In this document: positions 41,368 through 48,796 of the stretch, in pieces
How the letters are laid out: the number at the start of each line of letters is the position of its first letter
Position numbering within the stretch: the stretch's first letter is position 1
The notes under the pieces: model-generated
What the model saw: the letters and a program-made list of their open reading frames with translations, nothing else
Database searches by the model: none
What the model was told of the DNA's origin: nothing
Made by a program: the position numbers and the translations under genes
DNA from: an uncultured Bacteroidales bacterium
GTDB lineage: Bacteria > Bacteroidota > Bacteroidia > Bacteroidales > UBA932
NCBI GenBank assembly: GCA_947305045.1
Contig: CAMZCW010000003.1
Location: 1 to 56,255, forward strand
Length of the DNA stretch: 56,255 nucleotides
Direction of reading: 5' to 3'

Positions 41368-42387
41368 TCAGAAGGTAGTGCGGCGCACGAGGTGAAAGGG
41401 GTTGTGCTCCTTGCGCAGAGTTCCGGAGATGATCATTTCTGCGGCTGTACGCCCCATGGCGGGGAAGTCGGTGGAAAGGGTGGTAAGACCGCCCAGCACC
41501 ACCTCGTTCAGTGGAAATTCGTTGTAGGAAATGATGCGGACGTCCCGGCCGGGTTCCAAGCCCGACTCGCTTATGCGGCGCGCCAGAAGGGCCAGCCCGC
41601 TGTCCAGCTGGCTGTTAAGAACCAGCACCACATCTCCCTTTTCAAGATGCTCCGGAACGCCGCTGTAGACGGATACCTGTATGCCGGTAGTTTCGGCAAA
41701 TTCGTACACCGATTCCAGGATGACGCTGCCGTATAGGCTTTGGGGAAGCACCACGACCTTGAGACGGGGGCCCATATCGGCCACGCCCTGGAGAAGTCCC
41801 TCGCAGGCGTCGTGTCGGAAGTCCTGATAAACAACACCATAATTGCCCGGCACAGCCTGCAGCCAATTGTCTATCATCACCAGCTTGCGGTTGGGAATGC
41901 GGGAGAGAAGCTTCGCGGCTCTGGACTGCGAACGGCCGTCCAGGGAAAAGTGAGGGCTCACCACATAATAGTCATAACGGTCCAGATGCCGGTCCAGATA
42001 GTATTCCAGCACGTCCAGGTTCTGACCGTGCAGCAGGATGGTGATGTGGACGCTGGCGCCCAGGGCTTCCTGGAAAGCCTGCAGCAGAATTTGGTTGTAC
42101 ACGCTTTGCTTGTCCAGGATGAGCAGTATTTCCCGCTGACCCGCTTCCCGACGGCCCGCCACGAAGATGCCCTTTCCCTGCTGGGCGATGAGCAGCCCCT
42201 CCCGCAGCAGCTGGTTGTAGGCCTTCTTGGTGGTCTCTCGGGAAATGTCCAAAGCGATGGCCAGCTGGTTCAAGGAGGGAAGCAGCTGGCCCGGAGGCAG
42301 CGTTCCTTCCCGTATCTGGCTGCGAATCTGTTCGCAGATTTGCTTGTACAGCGGGGTGTTGCTCTGCTTGTTGATGCGGATGTTCAT
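41368..42387 (-). CDS. GntR-family transcriptional regulator with periplasmic-binding-like effector domain
   Basis: A 339-residue cytoplasmic regulator. Residues 1-75 are a GntR winged helix (TPLYKQICEQIRSQIREGTL, PPGQLLPSLNQLAIALDISR, GLLIAQQGKGIFV). Residues 85-339 are a LacI-type sugar-binding domain, as in FucR/AraR-like regulators of Bacteroidetes. It is divergent from the MFS/isomerase operon with only 95 bases between, so it most likely represses that operon until its sugar binds. The minus-strand box TAACTTTG ends 4 bases before the ATG, so the mRNA may be leaderless. Confidence 0.88.
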   Translation of the reverse strand: MNIRINKQSNTPLYKQICEQIRSQIREGTLPPGQLLPSLNQLAIALDISRETTKKAYNQLLREGLLIAQQGKGIFVAGRREAGQREILLILDKQSVYNQILLQAFQEALGASVHITILLHGQNLDVLEYYLDRHLDRYDYYVVSPHFSLDGRSQSRAAKLLSRIPNRKLVMIDNWLQAVPGNYGVVYQDFRHDACEGLLQGVADMGPRLKVVVLPQSLYGSVILESVYEFAETTGIQVSVYSGVPEHLEKGDVVLVLNSQLDSGLALLARRISESGLEPGRDVRIISYNEFPLNEVVLGGLTTLSTDFPAMGRTAAEMIISGTLRKEHNPFHLVRRTTF

Positions 42388-42391
42388 GCTG

Positions 42392-42462
42392 CAAAGTTAC
42401 AAAACAGATTTGAATAACTGTGGTGTGGTGTGGTGCGAATTAGCGAAAACGCCTTACCTTTG
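42392..42462. promoter_or_regulatory. Divergent promoters and TGTGG operator between gntR and the MFS operon
   Basis: The minus-strand box TAACTTTG (42399-42392) serves gntR and the plus-strand box TACCTTTG (42455-42462) serves the MFS operon, 20 bases before its ATG. Between them is a triple direct repeat TGTGG (42419-42433) followed by TGCG. The repeat is the best candidate for the GntR binding site. Confidence 0.55.
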
Positions 42463-42482
42463 TAAAAAATCAAGCGCAAGAT

Positions 42483-43769
42483 ATGAAAAAGAGCTGGTAC
42501 AAATGGGAGGTCCTCCTGCTGCTTTGGATGGCTTACCTCCTCAATCAGGGAGATCGCCAGGTGTTTAACACCGTGCTTCCCGCCATCAGGGATGCCCTTA
42601 ACCTCACCGACACCTCGGTGGGCCTCATCGCCACCATTTTCAACCTTTTCTATGCCCTTATGGTGCCCGTGGGCGGCTGGGCGGGAGACCGCTTCTCCCG
42701 CAAGTGGGTAACCACCATCAGCATTCTGTTCTGGAGCGTGGCCACCATGTTCACGGGCCTTGCCACCAGCTTCATGTGGCTGGTTATCCTGCGCTCTGTA
42801 GCAACGGGCGGTGGAGAGGCCTTCTTCGGCCCGGCCAACTATTCCCTGCTGGGTCAATACCACACTGACACCCGCGCAAGGGCTATGTCCATCCACCAGA
42901 CCGCCTACTACGTTGGCGTTATCCTGGCCGGTTGGCTGGCGGGCCTGATTGCCGACAAGATGGGCTGGAAGTACTCCTTCATCATCTTCGGCGCTGCCGG
43001 CATAGTTTGGGGTATCCTGATGATTTTCCGCCTGAAGGATTATCCGAAGGAGGTGCCCGATCAAGTCGGGCATGACGGCGCAGCCCCCGGACATGACGAA
43101 TCGTCATTGCCGGCTCCGACCGGCAATCTCCCGAAGCCCGGCTTCTTCGACGGCTTCAGGACGGTATTCACAACCCCGACGGCCCTTATGCTCACCATCG
43201 GCTTCAGCGGCCTTATCTTCGTGATCACCGGCTACATGACCTGGGTCCCGGCCTACCTGCAGGAAGAGTTTGGGCAAAGCCAGGCATCGGCTGGCTTCAA
43301 TTCCATGTTCTGGACCTACGTGGCGGCCTTTGTCGGCGTACTTCTGGCCGGCTCGCTCAGCGATAAACTGGCCTGCAAGTCCAACAAGGCACGCATGCTG
43401 CTGCAGGCCGCAGGTCTGGTGGGCGGCGCCGTATTCCTCTTCCTGATGGGCGGCCATCCCGGCCTGGTGCTGCTGTACTTCAGCTTTGCCGGCTGGGGCT
43501 TCTTCCGGGCCTTTTTCGACGCCAACACTTATGCCGTCCTGTACGACGTAACCCCGGAACGCCTGCACGCCAGCTGCTCCAGCGCTATGATCATGACCGG
43601 CTTCGCGGTAGGTGCCCTGGCTCCCGTAGTGCTGGGTGCCATGAAGGAAAGCATGGGCAGCCTGAGCGCCACCTTCCCCATCCTGGGCATCATTTGGGTG
43701 GTGTGCGGCATCCTTATGGCCGTAGTGGCCTATACTTCTTACCAGAAAGACTACAACAAAAACCACTGA
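42483..43769 (+). CDS. MFS sugar or sugar-acid transporter
   Basis: A 428-residue inner membrane transporter with about 12 hydrophobic helices. Motifs include GDRQVFNTVLPAIRDALNLT in the first loop region, GGWAGDRFSRKWV (MFS motif A), and GGGEAFFGPANYSLL in helix 4, which recalls the ACS/hexuronate branch. The cytoplasmic loop between helices 6 and 7 (about residues 190-217) is extended by two in-frame palindromic repeats, encoding VPDQVGHDGAAPGHDE and SSLPAPTGNL. It is the first gene of the catabolic operon and probably imports the sugar handled by the isomerase and kinase downstream. Substrate unknown. Confidence 0.85.
   Translation: MKKSWYKWEVLLLLWMAYLLNQGDRQVFNTVLPAIRDALNLTDTSVGLIATIFNLFYALMVPVGGWAGDRFSRKWVTTISILFWSVATMFTGLATSFMWLVILRSVATGGGEAFFGPANYSLLGQYHTDTRARAMSIHQTAYYVGVILAGWLAGLIADKMGWKYSFIIFGAAGIVWGILMIFRLKDYPKEVPDQVGHDGAAPGHDESSLPAPTGNLPKPGFFDGFRTVFTTPTALMLTIGFSGLIFVITGYMTWVPAYLQEEFGQSQASAGFNSMFWTYVAAFVGVLLAGSLSDKLACKSNKARMLLQAAGLVGGAVFLFLMGGHPGLVLLYFSFAGWGFFRAFFDANTYAVLYDVTPERLHASCSSAMIMTGFAVGALAPVVLGAMKESMGSLSATFPILGIIWVVCGILMAVVAYTSYQKDYNKNH
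43053..43131 (+). repeat. In-frame palindromic repeats in the MFS central loop, class II
   Basis: GTGCCCGATCAAGTCGGGCA with trailing TGACGG (43053-43078), a half copy CCCCCGGACATGACG (43084-43098), and an inverted copy GTCATTGCCGGCTCCGACCG with trailing GCAATCTCC (43103-43131). All are translated in frame in the loop between helices 6 and 7. Confidence 0.75.
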
Positions 43770-43770
43770 T

Positions 43771-45237
43771 ATGAAAGCACAGCAGAAAAACAGAAAGGCG
43801 AAGGCAGGACTGCTCCTTATCGCTTCGCCCCGTTTTAAAAACCTCTATGGACCCAAGCGCGGCACCTATGGTGAACGCAAGGACAAAGTGGTGAAAGAAA
43901 TCAAGGCCACCATGGAGGACTTCCTGGACCTGGTGGACCCCGGCATCGTATACGAAAGGGAAGACGCCGAAAAAGCCCTCAAACTCTTTTTCGACGAAGG
44001 CGTGGACTTCGTCTATGCCGAATTCCTGAGCTGGAGCGAAGACTTTGCCTGGATCCGCTTCCTTCGCGACTGCCCTGAAATGCCCATCCTCTTCTGCAAT
44101 GTGGCAAAACCCCGTATGACCTTCGAAACCACCCTGGACGAGGATGACTTTGTAGACTACCTGTGCGCTGGCACCCTTGTTGGCAGCCTGGAAGGTTCCG
44201 GCGACGTTGTCCGCACAGGTCGAAAGAACGTTAAGACCGTCATGGGCACGCGTGAAGAAATTACGGAAAAAGTTAAAGTCTACGCTTCCGCCGCCCGCGT
44301 TCGCAGCATCCTGCGCCATTCCAACGTGGGTCTCATGGCAAACATGAACGAGGCCATGTGGAGCACCTACATCGACAATTATGACCTCTTCACCAAAATA
44401 GGCCCGGAAATCCACTATCTCCCGTATTCCGACTACGGAACCGAGATTGAGAGCCTTACGGACGAAGAGGTGAAGGCCTATGCCGACGAACTTACTTCCA
44501 AATACAAGATGATGGAAGATGTGGAATACGACAAGTTTATCGGCTGCGTAAAGGCCACCCTGGCCATCAAGAAGCTGGCCCAGAAGAACGACATCGACTG
44601 CTATGTGTACAACGACATTGACCAGGCCACCTTCCGCACCGCCGGCTGCCGCGCAGGCTTCTACCCGAACTGGTTCAACGAAAACGTCTCCGTCCTGGTG
44701 CCGGAGGCCGATATCGGCGCGGGTCTCATTACCTATATTTTAAAGCTCCTGAGCGGAAAGAACGTCAACTTCATCGAACCGTTCCATATCGAGGACGATT
44801 TCGGAACCTTCGCGGGCGGCCACGCCGGTCCCAACGACCACAACGACCCCGCATGGCAGCAGAACGTGATCATCTCCCGCGACGTGCGCTTTGCAAAGAC
44901 CAGCTGGAAGTACGCCGGCGCTCCCTTTGCGTGGTATCGCTTCAGCCCCGGCATGAAGACCGTGGCCGGCCTCTATGAGCAGGACGGCAAGTACAAACTG
45001 ATTACCTTCATGGCCGAGAGCCTGAGCGAGAAAGATACGCCGCAGAGTGCCAAAAAGCACCTCCTGGCTACTTACAGCCACACAATCTTCAAACCGGTAG
45101 TACCTGCCAAGGAACTCTGGGAAAAGGTGCTTAACATTGGAGCAACACAGCACTACGCAATAGTTGACGGCGACTGGCGCGAGCAACTCCGCGATTTTGC
45201 AGAAATTATGGGATTTGAATTTTATAATATTAAATAG
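43771..45237 (+). CDS. L-fucose/L-arabinose isomerase superfamily protein
   Basis: A 488-residue cytoplasmic protein without signal peptide. The N-terminal region GLLLIASPRFKNLYGPKRGTY and the C-terminal YAGAPFAWYRFSPGMKTVAG resemble the FucI/AraA aldose-ketose isomerase fold, with acidic and histidine residues in the FIEPFHIEDDFGTFAGGHAG region suited to metal binding. It would convert an aldose to a ketose in the cytoplasm. The sequence is not close enough to classical FucI or AraA to name a sugar. It is 1 base after the MFS gene and 10 before the PMI-like gene, clearly in the same operon. Confidence 0.75.
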   Translation: MKAQQKNRKAKAGLLLIASPRFKNLYGPKRGTYGERKDKVVKEIKATMEDFLDLVDPGIVYEREDAEKALKLFFDEGVDFVYAEFLSWSEDFAWIRFLRDCPEMPILFCNVAKPRMTFETTLDEDDFVDYLCAGTLVGSLEGSGDVVRTGRKNVKTVMGTREEITEKVKVYASAARVRSILRHSNVGLMANMNEAMWSTYIDNYDLFTKIGPEIHYLPYSDYGTEIESLTDEEVKAYADELTSKYKMMEDVEYDKFIGCVKATLAIKKLAQKNDIDCYVYNDIDQATFRTAGCRAGFYPNWFNENVSVLVPEADIGAGLITYILKLLSGKNVNFIEPFHIEDDFGTFAGGHAGPNDHNDPAWQQNVIISRDVRFAKTSWKYAGAPFAWYRFSPGMKTVAGLYEQDGKYKLITFMAESLSEKDTPQSAKKHLLATYSHTIFKPVVPAKELWEKVLNIGATQHYAIVDGDWREQLRDFAEIMGFEFYNIK

Positions 45238-45247
45238 TTGGTAGTTT

Positions 45248-47119
45248 ATGTCATTCATGTACAACCCGTTCCCCTTTCACGACCCTAAACCCGTGAACAG
45301 GCCGGAACTCAGCCAAAAGACCATCGATTCCATTGTTGGCGGCGGCACGCCGATTGTAGCCAAGAAGTTCATTACCTCCATTGCCGATAAAGTGCGAAAG
45401 GAAGGCGCCATCGTGGCATTCGACGGCTACACCACCACAAAGTTCGACCTTATGGTGAGCCTTCTTGCCCGCGAGTGTGCTGTACTCGATTTCAAGATAG
45501 AGTTTGTAGACAGCGCCGCACGCACTTTCAAAAGCGGAGAAGAGATTGACGCCATCATCGACCCGCTCCTTATCTGGGACAAGAAGATAGACCCTACGCT
45601 TCTCTACGGTAAAGTGTATCACGGCGGTTACATCGGTCTGATGGATCCTGCCAAGGTTGAGGCCTTCAAGAAGGAGATACCTGCGCTTAAGGCTCCCGGA
45701 ACGCTGGTCCTGGTGTACGGCTACGGCTCCCTGATCAGGGAATTCCGCCCGATGTACGACATTAAGTGCTGGTTCGACATCACTCCCATGAACAGCATGC
45801 TGCGCATCCGGGCGGGGGAATATGCAAATATCGGCAAGAAGCACACGGGCATCATCAATCGTACCATTCGCCGTTGCTATTACTGCGACTTCGAGAACGC
45901 CGTGCAGCTGCGCAAGGAGCTGTTTGCCGGCGGAGAACTTGACTGGTACATCCTGGACAACGATCGCGCCAACCTGCAGATGATGCCCTTTGAGACTTTC
46001 GCCGACGTATGCGCCCAGCTTGTAAAATATCCCTTCCGCGCAAAGCCCTGCTATCTGGAAGGTGTCTGGGGCGGTTCCTATATGAAGGAACGCCGCCATC
46101 TGCCGGAGAAGATGCGAAACGCCGCCTGGGTATTCGACTTCATACCCATGGAGGTTTCAGTGCTGGTCGAAGCAGGGAAAGAGATGCTGGACATCAACTA
46201 CTGCTCCTTTGTTCATAAGGAGGGCGTGAACCTGATGGGCGAAAAGTGTGTCAGGAAGTACAGGGGCTATTTCCCCATCCGCTTCAACTGGGACGACAGC
46301 TATCATTCAACCGGCAATATGTCCATCCAGTGCCATTCCGGCGGCAAGTTCAACGTGGAGAATTACAACGAGTTCGGACGTCAGGATGAGAGTTATTACG
46401 TAGTCATCACCGGCCACGAAGCCAAGACCTTCATCGGCTTCCGGGACGATGCCGACATTCCGCAGTTTTTCAAGGAGATCGAGGCGGCCGACACGCAGCA
46501 TGATCCCTGCGACTATATGAAGTACGTGAGCTATGAGGAGTCCAAGCCTGGCCTCCAGGTGATGCTCCCTGCAGGGACCATCCACTCCAGCGGCCGCAAC
46601 CAGGTAATCCTGGAGATAGGCTCGCTTACCATCGGCTCATATACCTATAAGATGTACGACTACCTCCGTCTGGACTTTGACGGCAAGCAGCGCCCCATCC
46701 ACACCCATCTGGGAGAGATGAACGTCCGTCAGGACCGCCGCTACAGCGTGATCCACGACCCGAACAGCCCGGAATACATCGTGCAGAAACCGCGTCTGGA
46801 CTGCGAAGGGGAGGGTTGGCAGGAGTATATCTTGGGAGAGAATCCCCAGATGTACATCTCCCTTAGAAGACTGGAATTCGAGAAACAGTGCGAACAGGAC
46901 ACCAAGGGCGAAAAGTTCCACGTGCTCACGCTGGTGGACGGCGACCACGTCAGGATCCGCAGCGTGGAACATCCCGAGCGTTACTTCGACCTGGACTTCA
47001 TGGAAATCGCCTGCGTCCCGGCCGATATGGGAAAATACGTGATCGAGAACCTGGGCAAGGAGCCCATCCGTGTTCACAAGACCTGCCTTAGAGATGGCTA
47101 CGAAAACGATCCTGCTTGA
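45248..47119 (+). CDS. Class I mannose-6-phosphate isomerase-like protein with N-terminal extension
   Basis: A 623-residue cytoplasmic protein. From about residue 330 it is PMI-like: FPIRFNWDDSYHSTGNMSIQ, then CHSGGKFN (near 361) and EFGRQDESYYVV, the cupin segment LPAGTIHSSGRNQVILEIGS (about 442-461) and HTHLGEMN. These resemble the zinc-binding and substrate residues of PMI. The first 285 residues are extra and not assigned; parts recall a nucleoside-kinase-like fold, with no P-loop visible. Common class I PMI proteins have 320-390 residues. Likely reaction: mannose-6-phosphate to fructose-6-phosphate, or a related ketol isomerisation. The ROK gene overlaps its end by 26 bases. Confidence 0.7.
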   Translation: MSFMYNPFPFHDPKPVNRPELSQKTIDSIVGGGTPIVAKKFITSIADKVRKEGAIVAFDGYTTTKFDLMVSLLARECAVLDFKIEFVDSAARTFKSGEEIDAIIDPLLIWDKKIDPTLLYGKVYHGGYIGLMDPAKVEAFKKEIPALKAPGTLVLVYGYGSLIREFRPMYDIKCWFDITPMNSMLRIRAGEYANIGKKHTGIINRTIRRCYYCDFENAVQLRKELFAGGELDWYILDNDRANLQMMPFETFADVCAQLVKYPFRAKPCYLEGVWGGSYMKERRHLPEKMRNAAWVFDFIPMEVSVLVEAGKEMLDINYCSFVHKEGVNLMGEKCVRKYRGYFPIRFNWDDSYHSTGNMSIQCHSGGKFNVENYNEFGRQDESYYVVITGHEAKTFIGFRDDADIPQFFKEIEAADTQHDPCDYMKYVSYEESKPGLQVMLPAGTIHSSGRNQVILEIGSLTIGSYTYKMYDYLRLDFDGKQRPIHTHLGEMNVRQDRRYSVIHDPNSPEYIVQKPRLDCEGEGWQEYILGENPQMYISLRRLEFEKQCEQDTKGEKFHVLTLVDGDHVRIRSVEHPERYFDLDFMEIACVPADMGKYVIENLGKEPIRVHKTCLRDGYENDPA

Positions 47120-47924
47120 TGTAGGCGGCACTTTTATCAAGTGCTCCGACGGACGGGAAATCCCTATAGACAGCGCTGGCACCAGGGAGAGCATCGTCTC
47201 CTCCCTGCGTGCCGCCGTGGGGAACGCCTCTTCCGTCGCCGTGGCCATTCCCGGTCCCTTTGACTATGAAAACGGGATTTTCCTGATGAAGCATAAGTTC
47301 GCCGCAGTGTACGGGGAACGTTTTGCAGAGATTGCCGGTTGCGCCGGCAATGACGTTCCTTGTCATGCCCGGCTTGACCGGGCATCTTACCGCTTCATTC
47401 ACGACGTGAACTGCATGCTGCTGGGTGCCCTGCAGGACCAGGAATTGAAGAAGTACCGCCGCATTGCCCTTGTGACACTGGGAACCGGCCTGGGCTTTAC
47501 CTTTGCCGTGGACGGTGTCATTCAGAGCAACGAGATGGGATCGCCGGCCGTTCCGCTGTACAACCGGCCATACAAGGGCGGCATCGCCGAGGATTACGCC
47601 TCCAAGCGCGGTGCCATGCGCGCCTGGAGTGAAGTTACCGGAAAGCCCTGGCCGGCAGGGCAGAGCGTTAAGGACATTGTGAAGACCCGGGCGGGCGAAG
47701 CGGCTTTCGCCCTGATGGGCGGGCGTCTTGGAGAGGCCGCAGCGCCGCTGTTGCGGGAGTTTGGCATTGAGTGCCTGCTTCTGGGGGGCCAGATAGTCAA
47801 GTCTTTCCATCTTATGGAGTCCACCCTTCGTGAGAGCCTTTTGACAGTATCGTCCCTCCGTTGCATTGCCCCGCTGCCTAATCTGGATGATGCCACGTTC
47901 AAAGGACTGGAAACTTTACTATGA
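47094..47924 (+). CDS. ROK-family sugar kinase
   Basis: I choose ATG 47094 (276 residues), so that the protein begins MATKTILLDVGGTFIK, with the ROK phosphate loop at 8-16; an upstream ATG adds eight residues that do not fit. Further motifs: VAIPGPFDYENGIF, HDVNCMLLG, the second phosphate segment VTLGTGLGFTF, and LLLGGQIVKS near the end. Residues 79-98 (EIAGCAGNDVPCHARLDRAS) come from two in-frame palindromic repeats inserted just before the HDVN catalytic segment. The kinase would phosphorylate the ketose or hexose made in this operon, probably at O6. The cysteine cluster usual for ROK zinc sites is not evident. Confidence 0.82.
   Translation: MATKTILLDVGGTFIKCSDGREIPIDSAGTRESIVSSLRAAVGNASSVAVAIPGPFDYENGIFLMKHKFAAVYGERFAEIAGCAGNDVPCHARLDRASYRFIHDVNCMLLGALQDQELKKYRRIALVTLGTGLGFTFAVDGVIQSNEMGSPAVPLYNRPYKGGIAEDYASKRGAMRAWSEVTGKPWPAGQSVKDIVKTRAGEAAFALMGGRLGEAAAPLLREFGIECLLLGGQIVKSFHLMESTLRESLLTVSSLRCIAPLPNLDDATFKGLETLL
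47328..47386 (+). repeat. In-frame palindromic repeat pair in the ROK kinase, class II
   Basis: GAGATTGCCGGTTGCGCCGG with trailing CAATGACG (47328-47355), and an inverse copy TGTCATGCCCGGCTTGACCG with trailing GGCATC (47361-47386). Together they add about 20 residues to the kinase without breaking the frame. Confidence 0.75.
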
Positions 47925-48763
47925 TTATACTTTCGTGCGGAAGCCTGGAGGTGGAACTCTGCCACCCCGGAGAATACTATCAGGGCACCCGCTTTGACCG
48001 GGCGGGTGTCTTCCGCCGCATCGTAAAAGACGGTTATGTGTATGCCGACGAGTGGTTTGACCACCAGGACCCATACCGGCACGACAGGGTATGTGGTCTG
48101 AGCGAGGAATTTGTAACGAATCAGATCCGTGAGGGCCTCCTTTGCAAGATAGGGGTCGGACTGTTGAGAATCCCGCAAGGAGAGCCGTACGATCGTTTTA
48201 AACTATATGAAATAGCAGAAGAAGGTTCCTGGAGTGTGGAAAATACGGAAACTGAAGCCATCTACAGGCATATTCTTCCCGGATGGTACAGCTACGTGAA
48301 GCGCATTGTCCTCAAAGATGCAGACACATTGAAAATAGCCCATATGCTTGAATGGAAGGCCGAAACGCCATTCAACGGCTACTCATACAACCACAATTTC
48401 CTGACGTTCAACAATACCCCTGTAGGACCTGGCCGTCGAGTTGAGTTTCCCTGGAAACCGGAGGCCAGGTGGCGGCACCACTATAACAATGCCGGCTTCG
48501 AAGGAAATGCCATTGCCTTCTACGGCCCGGTGTCTCTGACCGATTCTGTTTTTTGCGACTGCCTGAAGGGTGCAAACGGAGAGAGCCAGTTTAACTTCAT
48601 CGTAAAGGAAGGGGTGAGAGCTGTTCACATACAAAGCCAGGAGCCCGTTCAAGATTGCGTCTTCTGGTCCAATCCACGCGTTGCCTGCATAGAACCCTAC
48701 ATATCCCTGGACCTTAATCCTGGCACTTGTGCCAACTGGTGCTACTGCTATCGCTTCCTTTAA
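47921..48763 (+). CDS. Aldose 1-epimerase-like (galactose mutarotase fold) protein
   Basis: A 280-residue cytoplasmic protein that starts in a 4-base overlap with the ROK gene. It has the mutarotase-superfamily look: early strand ELCHPGEYYQGTRFDRAGVF, YRHILPGWYSYVKRIVL in the middle, YSYNHNFLTFNN with possible catalytic histidine, and ACIEPYISLDLNPGTCANWCYCY at the end. Proteins of this kind interconvert anomers of free or modified sugars. It probably supplies the right anomer to the isomerase or kinase. It is the last gene of the operon and converges on the bat operon. Confidence 0.65.
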   Translation: MIILSCGSLEVELCHPGEYYQGTRFDRAGVFRRIVKDGYVYADEWFDHQDPYRHDRVCGLSEEFVTNQIREGLLCKIGVGLLRIPQGEPYDRFKLYEIAEEGSWSVENTETEAIYRHILPGWYSYVKRIVLKDADTLKIAHMLEWKAETPFNGYSYNHNFLTFNNTPVGPGRRVEFPWKPEARWRHHYNNAGFEGNAIAFYGPVSLTDSVFCDCLKGANGESQFNFIVKEGVRAVHIQSQEPVQDCVFWSNPRVACIEPYISLDLNPGTCANWCYCYRFL

Positions 48764-48796
48764 CCTCTCCGCCGGGCCCTCCGGCCTGCGCAAACA

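Noticed and set aside
48771..48785. Terminator between the mutarotase-like gene and batD/E
   Set aside because: GCCGG and CCGGC pair over only 5 bp without a T run, so support is too weak to list.
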